From JACRAR01 sp041665185 (GTDB taxonomy: Bacteria; Pseudomonadota; Gammaproteobacteria; Burkholderiales; Rhodocyclaceae), in contig JBAYJH010000240.1 of NCBI GenBank assembly GCA_041665185.1, forward strand, positions 1-7,681: 7,681 bases of DNA, given 5' to 3'. Below, in pieces: positions 6,234 through 7,681 of this stretch. The position numbers and the translations under genes were made by a program. Positions within the stretch are counted from its first letter, which is position 1; each line of letters begins with the position of its first letter. Below the pieces are notes generated by a model. It was given only the letters and a program-made list of their open reading frames with translations, was not told the origin of the DNA and did no database searches.

Positions 6234-6321
6234 GCCGAACGTTCAAGGTGACCGGCGCTGCGCGGCTCCATCGCGCAGCGTCCAGCGACCGAAGCAAGCG
6301 AGGTCGACCGGCATGTTAGGG
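6234..6321 (-). repeat. attC site
   Basis: 88 bp, the best-formed long site. Central arms 6256-6264 and 6272-6280 are perfect 9-bp complements around a 7-base loop. Further out, ggtgacc pairs with ggtcgacc, leaving one unpaired base. One arm carries an extra hairpin-like stretch (gacc...ggtc). Minus-strand outer boxes are CCCTAAC (R'', 6321-6315) and GTTCGGC (R', 6240-6234). The stop codon of the upstream nuclease gene (TAA, 6318-6316) lies inside R''. Confidence 0.9.
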
Positions 6322-6924
6322 TTCGGTTGGCAAGGCATAGGACACCTTGGTTCCCTCAACCTTGACGATGCCACGCTTACATAGCGCGGCAAACAACGCG
6401 GCAAGCTGCTGCTCGGATAGCTCCTTCTTGAAAAGTGCGTGAAGCGTGCTGAGCAAGGTCATCTGCGTTCGCGGCTTCGATGCTTTGCGACGAACAAGAT
6501 CGGCAATCACGGCTTCTACCTGAGCTTCCGGTGCGACAGGAAGTGAAGGCTTGAAATAGGGAATGTCTGCAATGCAGGTTGAGCGTTGGGCAAAGATCTT
6601 CTTTCCCTTGAGATATTTCAGCAGTGGATCAAACCCGGAATCTTTCGAGATGACGTGGAAGAAGGCTGTGGGTTCGACGGCAGACAACGCTCCGATGTAA
6701 TAGGCGATATGAAAATCAAGGGCATTGTTTCCGGCAGTTTCCAGGATGATGTATTCGGCGCTCCCGCCAAGCGATTGAAGTGCTGCCGCCAGCGCAACGG
6801 GAATCTTGGATTGATTGAGGCCGAGGAAAATCTTGACTTTGAACGGGCCGTCCCTGAGCAGGCCAATGTCTTTCGGTTGGACGTTTTCGAAATCGACGAG
6901 GACGAAGTTCGTGCGTGTTGTCAC
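6316..6924 (-). CDS. NYN/PIN-like domain protein (predicted nuclease)
   Basis: 202 residues. The N-terminal domain (about 5-125) resembles the NYN/PIN-like nuclease fold: the first strand V-L-V-D11-F-E13-N-V gives the first acidic pair, NNALD70FHIAYYIG a second, and V-I-S-K-D95-S-G-F-D99-P-L-L a third. These are the Asp positions that bind divalent metal in PIN-type RNases. The tail (about 145-202) looks like a small helical or winged-helix module ending with a KVEGTKVSYAL hairpin. The likely role is RNA cleavage or binding, cytosolic. GTG 6924 is the start: AGGA sits seven bases upstream, inside a GTTAGGA core-like sequence (6938-6932), and residues 3 onward fit the fold. The TAA stop overlaps attC2. 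A stand-alone protein without a visible antitoxin, so not an obvious VapC-type toxin. A phage-defence role is only speculation. Confidence 0.82.
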   Translation of the reverse strand: MTTRTNFVLVDFENVQPKDIGLLRDGPFKVKIFLGLNQSKIPVALAAALQSLGGSAEYIILETAGNNALDFHIAYYIGALSAVEPTAFFHVISKDSGFDPLLKYLKGKKIFAQRSTCIADIPYFKPSLPVAPEAQVEAVIADLVRRKASKPRTQMTLLSTLHALFKKELSEQQLAALFAALCKRGIVKVEGTKVSYALPTEP

Positions 6925-6938
6925 GACAGAATCCTAAC

Positions 6939-7092
6939 GAGGCTGTAGGAAAAGTGGCTGAGGGGTAATGCTGAATAACTTTCGGGGGGCAGTCGACCAT
7001 TCCCCGCGTGGAGATCGTCGAATACAGGGCGTTTTGAGAGGCCGATTTTTATTCGCTGACATGGCGTTTTTCAAAATTGAGTGCTTCTACAG
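6939..7092 (-). other. Gene-poor segment, possible gene-less cassette or long leader
   Basis: About 154 bases between attC1 and the NYN gene with no credible coding sequence. The far end, GTTAGGA (6938-6932), complements the NYN cassette's own R'' (CCCTAAC) at 6 of 7 positions, whereas the near end GTTGAAG (7099-7093) does so at only 4 of 7. The NYN cassette may therefore begin at 6938, leaving this segment as a separate cassette whose attC I cannot fold well. A 10-base inverted match (gaggctgtag at 6939-6948 against GAAGCTGTAG on the minus strand from about 7097) spans it with one mismatch. It holds the promoter candidate. Confidence 0.45.
7046..7074 (-). promoter_or_regulatory. Candidate sigma70 promoter driving NYN and downstream cassettes
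   Basis: On the minus strand TTGAAA (7074-7069, 5 of 6 against TTGACA) is followed by a 17-base spacer and TAAAAA (7051-7046, 4 of 6 against TATAAT). The surrounding sequence is AT-rich within a GC-richer region. Transcription would begin near 7040, about 115 bases before GTG 6924. Supported by consensus and spacing only. Confidence 0.45.
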
Positions 7093-7179
7093 CTTCAACG
7101 TGGAGGTGACTGGCGCTGCGCGGCTTCTTCGCGTAGCGTCCAGCGACCGAAGGGAGCGAGGTCGACCGCCATGTTAGAA
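7093..7179 (-). repeat. attC site
   Basis: 87 bp, closely related to attC2 and attC3. The central stem is cgctgcgcg against cgcgtagcg (one mismatch) around gcttctt, with the same ccagcgaccgaag side segment and ggtcgacc block. Minus-strand outer boxes are TTCTAAC (R'', 7179-7173) and GTTGAAG (R', 7099-7093). The stop codon of the membrane-protein gene (TAA 7176-7174) lies inside R''. Confidence 0.88.
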
Positions 7180-7668
7180 CTCACGGCGAAACTCATAGCC
7201 TTTGGCTGACGAAAAAAAGATCGCTACCTTCTTTCTTCTTTCGACAAGAAGGGTGGTCATAGTTAATACAAAAGAATAAATGGCCGCAGCAACTGAAAAC
7301 TCCTGGAGTGCTGTGACGACAACCGTGAAGTCGGTATAGAGGAAATATGCCGTTACTATAAGTAGGACGATTACTGTCCATATGGACATGGCCCGATGCA
7401 AGGGAGACACGGCTGGTTCTTTGAGTTGAGCAATGTAGCCAGCCTGGATAATTGTCGGAACTAGCATCAACCCAAGCGGTAGGATGACCTTCGGCAAGGC
7501 AATTAATTGAAATTGCGAAACTGTTATTGCCGTGAAAAATGCGGTCTGGGCACCGAAGGGGAGTGTCAGGATTTTTGTGTGTGAGGCGCTCAGAGACTTT
7601 TCCACGGCGCCGCCGCTGGCCCCTCTGAGGCCAGAGGCGAGCGGCGCGGTGGGAAAGTCGGTGTTCAT
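7174..7668 (-). CDS. Small multi-TM membrane protein, unknown function
   Basis: 164 residues. The first 35 are polar and Gly/Ala/Ser-rich. The rest holds about four hydrophobic helices (roughly 41-58, 60-80, 96-112 and 125-143), followed by a basic RRKK and a C-terminal tail ending FRREF. Predicted inner-membrane protein with no recognised family or catalytic motif. ATG 7668 is preceded by GGAG nine bases away at the very edge of the window. The first 22 codons include a strong inverted repeat (7595-7659) with higher GC than the rest, so the N-terminal 25 residues could be an extension of the real protein; no downstream ATG is near enough to be an obvious alternative. The stop falls inside attC1, typical of a cassette gene. 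Confidence 0.72.
   Translation of the reverse strand: MNTDFPTAPLASGLRGASGGAVEKSLSASHTKILTLPFGAQTAFFTAITVSQFQLIALPKVILPLGLMLVPTIIQAGYIAQLKEPAVSPLHRAMSIWTVIVLLIVTAYFLYTDFTVVVTALQEFSVAAAIYSFVLTMTTLLVERRKKVAIFFSSAKGYEFRREF
7595..7659. repeat. 65-bp nested inverted repeat inside the 5' end of the membrane-protein gene
   Basis: Arms 7595-7613 and 7641-7659 pair at 17 of 19 positions; one of the two mismatches is a G-T wobble. Inside lies a second hairpin, ctggcc (7616-7621) with ggccag (7629-7634), around a 7-base loop. The size and nested shape resemble an attC, but the flanks (GAACACC and TCTGAGC on the minus strand) do not complement each other and do not fit RYYYAAC/GTTRRRY. It could form an mRNA hairpin just downstream of the start codon. 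Confidence 0.7.
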
Positions 7669-7681
7669 ATTACGCGACTCC

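Noticed and set aside
6316..6924. NYN/PIN-like protein as the toxin of a toxin-antitoxin pair
   Set aside because: No small partner gene precedes or follows it; both sides are attC or gene-poor sequence.
5645..7179. Repeated similar sequences as a possible CRISPR array or REP elements
   Set aside because: Spacing is one gene apart, copies are long and imperfect, and each has cassette core boxes at the ends, which fits attC and not CRISPR or REP.
7588..7666. The 65-bp hairpin as a further attC
   Set aside because: Its flanks do not complement each other or match the core consensus, and an in-frame gene with a ribosome site runs through it.

Overview
The window looks like part of a sedentary (chromosomal-type) integron cassette array from a Gram-negative bacterium. 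Every supported gene lies on the minus strand. The genes are short, unrelated and mostly single-gene units. Between many of them sit imperfect inverted repeats of about 65-90 bp with attC architecture (integron recombination sites). Long attC sites sharing a cgctgcgcg...cgcgcagcg central stem suggest a proteobacterium, perhaps a Xanthomonadaceae-like gammaproteobacterium; this is a weak inference from the style of the attC sites and GC content, not a taxonomic call.

Layout in transcription order, right to left: small multi-TM membrane protein (7668-7174), attC1, a gene-poor segment of about 160 bp with a candidate sigma70 promoter, NYN/PIN-like nuclease (6924-6316), attC2, HNH endonuclease-like protein (6230-5736), attC3, exported delta-60-repeat protein (5627-4269), attC4, exported protein of unknown function (4134-3391), attC5 (a different, near-perfect palindromic type), class I SAM methyltransferase (3282-2536), a half-lost attC remnant, GNAT acetyltransferase (2473-1976), 4-TM protein (1857-1471), glutathione S-transferase (1456-836), a strongly decayed attC-like stretch, and a class D beta-lactamase of the OXA-2 group (697 to the left edge, C-terminus missing).

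The beta-lactamase is the most notable gene. Its ORF has no stop inside the window, so it is easy to miss. It closely resembles the OXA-2 lineage, which is otherwise known mainly from mobile class 1 integron cassettes, and it carries S-A-L where the family has S-x-V. Here it stands at the old-looking end of the array, behind an eroded attC.

The attC sites degrade from right to left: well formed at 7.1-5.6 kb, shortened at 4.2 kb, half lost at 2.5 kb, barely recognisable at 0.7 kb. Integrase inserts new cassettes at attI, and genes normally read away from it, so the integrase platform is expected beyond the right edge. The cassettes do not form one pathway. They look like an accumulated adaptive store: drug hydrolysis or detoxification (OXA, GST, GNAT, methyltransferase), nucleases that might serve phage defence (HNH, NYN), and envelope proteins. 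No integrase, attI, tRNA, rRNA or CRISPR array is visible.
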